Shown here in pieces: positions 12,900 through 13,381 of a stretch of 13,381 bases of DNA (position 1 is its first letter; each line of letters begins with the position of its first letter). The notes under the pieces are model-generated. The model made no database searches. It was not told the DNA's origin and was given only the letters and a program-made list of their open reading frames with translations. The translations under genes were made by a program, and so were the position numbers. The stretch comes from JBDHUJ01 sp039809105 (GTDB lineage: Bacteria > Patescibacteriota > Saccharimonadia > Saccharimonadales > UBA4665), in assembly GCA_039809105.1 (NCBI GenBank), contig JBDHUJ010000037.1, forward strand, positions 1 to 13,381, written 5' to 3'.

Positions 12900-13094
12900 A
12901 TGGGATACAGCCACACGAACTCAAAAGGTGTTACATACTACCTGAACTCAAAGAAAGTCACGCTCCGCGGCGGCAAAGAGCAGACTATTTACTACTTCAG
13001 CAAGGACGAACGCCCAGAAGCTACCGACCTGCCAGCAGGTTTCACCGTCAACGAAAACCCACGCAACGGCTTCTTGACCGTTAAACGGGGTTAA
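12900..13094 (+). CDS. Small conserved protein of the Saccharibacteria/Patescibacteria type
   Basis: 64 aa, function unknown. The sequence is compact and basic with a YYLNSKKVTLRGGKEQTIYYFSKD core (given by position: 13-36) and ends VKRG. Key points are the alternating aromatic and beta-prone residues, the turn LRGGK, and PAGF before NENPRNGFL. I recall near-identical small proteins (GVTYYL..K.VTLRGG..Q.IYYF) across Patescibacteria, without a named function. No TM segment or signal peptide. Codon use is more regular than in neighbours, and the promoter is strong, so it may be abundant, perhaps ribosome- or nucleic-acid-associated; that is only a guess. It stands alone, with its own promoter and a structured 3' end. 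Confidence 0.82.
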   Translation: MGYSHTNSKGVTYYLNSKKVTLRGGKEQTIYYFSKDERPEATDLPAGFTVNENPRNGFLTVKRG

Positions 13095-13096
13095 CG

Positions 13097-13218
13097 AAGC
13101 TTTTATACGAGGCGCATTTCGGGCGCCAGGCTTACGCTCCTCATTCCAGCGTACTTCTAGTACGCTTCCATTCCGGTGCGCGCCCAGCATCCCAAACTGC
13201 ATCCTCGTATAAAACCTT
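13097..13218. repeat. Long nested stem structure after the 64-aa gene
   Basis: The outer stem TTTTATACGAGG (13101-13112)/CCTCGTATAAAA (13203-13214) is perfect over 12 bp, and extends by AAG/CTT past one mismatch. Inside lie GGGCGC (13121-13126)/GCGCCC (13180-13185) and an apical hairpin AGCGTACT (13148-13155)/AGTACGCT (13159-13166) with loop TCT. It starts 2 nt after the stop codon. It may be a 3' UTR structure, a small RNA or a mobile repeat. Confidence 0.75.
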
Positions 13219-13230
13219 TACCCACTTTCG

Positions 13231-13257
13231 AAAACACCTCGGTCGCCGGGGTGTTTT
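13231..13257. terminator. Rho-independent terminator
   Basis: AAAACACC (13231-13238) and GGTGTTTT (13250-13257) pair, continued by a T-G wobble and CGG (13240-13242)/CCG (13246-13248), loop TCG. T-tract at the right end and A-tract at the left allow use from both sides. It would end the 64-aa gene together with the preceding fold. Confidence 0.8.
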
Positions 13258-13381
13258 CCTGGGTTAAACGACGTAATTCGGTTGACGAGACCAGCGAGTT
13301 ACCAGTCCGTCTCACCCTCCCGGCAGCAGATGGCTGGGGCGCTTGTCAGGATGTAGCGTATCCAGCCGGCATGACTGGTTG
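13258..13381. other. Right edge without a supported gene; possible start of a structured RNA
   Basis: No reading frame on either strand is convincing. Several stems are nested: ACCAGTC (13301-13307)/GACTGGT (13373-13379), GGCTGG (13332-13337)/CCAGCC (13362-13367) and CGCT (13340-13343)/AGCG (13355-13358). The sequence does not match any RNA family I can identify and is cut by the window end. Confidence 0.3.

Noticed and set aside
13288..13372. SRP RNA (4.5S-like), suggested by GTTACCAG and CAGGATGTAGC near the right edge
   Set aside because: The diagnostic helix 8 with the GGAA loop and the AGCAG internal loop in correct register is absent, and no GCTAC partner precedes it.
1..13381. Alternative genetic code (UGA as glycine), as in SR1/Gracilibacteria
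   Set aside because: TGA ends tsaC and murC at the expected family lengths, and no gene needs in-frame TGA read-through.
1..13381. CRISPR array, integrase, transposase or phage genes
   Set aside because: The repeats seen are short-period or palindromic with no unique spacers of equal length, and no recombinase or phage motifs occur in any frame.

Overview
The window looks like a chromosomal segment of a Candidatus Saccharibacteria (TM7) or close Patescibacteria genome. Three things point there: a very small conserved protein of a type I associate with that group (12900-13094), several membrane proteins without family assignment, and a compact MurC with atypical motifs. TGA is used as a normal stop (for example tsaC and murC), so the UGA=Gly code of SR1/Gracilibacteria is not in use. 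GC is moderate to high, and ATA is common for isoleucine. There are no tRNA or rRNA genes, CRISPR arrays, transposases or phage genes.

Layout from left to right. A probable gene tail (1-99, +) converges on an AlkA-type DNA glycosylase (169-804, -). That gene is divergent, through overlapping promoters on a palindrome, from a 600-aa membrane-anchored beta-propeller protein (876-2678, +). A second protein of the same architecture (2981-4888, +) follows after two tandem copies of a covarying palindromic repeat. A heptad-periodic inverted repeat (4920-5045) then precedes a tightly packed run: mutY (5097-5918), a small tail-anchored protein (5938-6225), tsaC/yrdC (6227-6820) and a MazG-like pyrophosphohydrolase (6817-7149). 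After a large intergenic hairpin comes a 621-aa disordered tail-anchored protein (7337-9202). Two minus-strand genes overlap by ATGA: murC (9680-10972) followed by a DNPH1/Rcl-family deoxynucleotide N-hydrolase (9243-9683). A two-TM protein of unknown function (11217-11816, +) is flanked by two directly oriented copies of a composite repeat. A strong bidirectional terminator separates it from a single-TM protein (12042-12716, -). Last is the 64-aa protein with a consensus -35 box, a long 3' stem structure and a terminator.

Two themes stand out. First, four genes act on DNA bases or the nucleotide pool (AlkA-like, MutY-like, MazG-like, DNPH1-like). They sit beside tsaC (tRNA modification) and murC (peptidoglycan), so the window mixes housekeeping with nucleotide sanitation. 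Second, the intergenic DNA is unusually structured. It holds covarying tandem palindromes, heptad-periodic inverted arms, a repeated operator-like palindrome of 23 bp and a nested 3' fold. Several genes also have a -10 box only 6-13 nt before the ATG and no Shine-Dalgarno sequence, which suggests leaderless transcripts next to ordinary SD-led genes. No complete, clearly new enzymatic system was found. The best candidates for undescribed biology are the repeat families (2685-2886, 11029-11982, 4920-5045, 13097-13218) and the paralogous surface propeller proteins.
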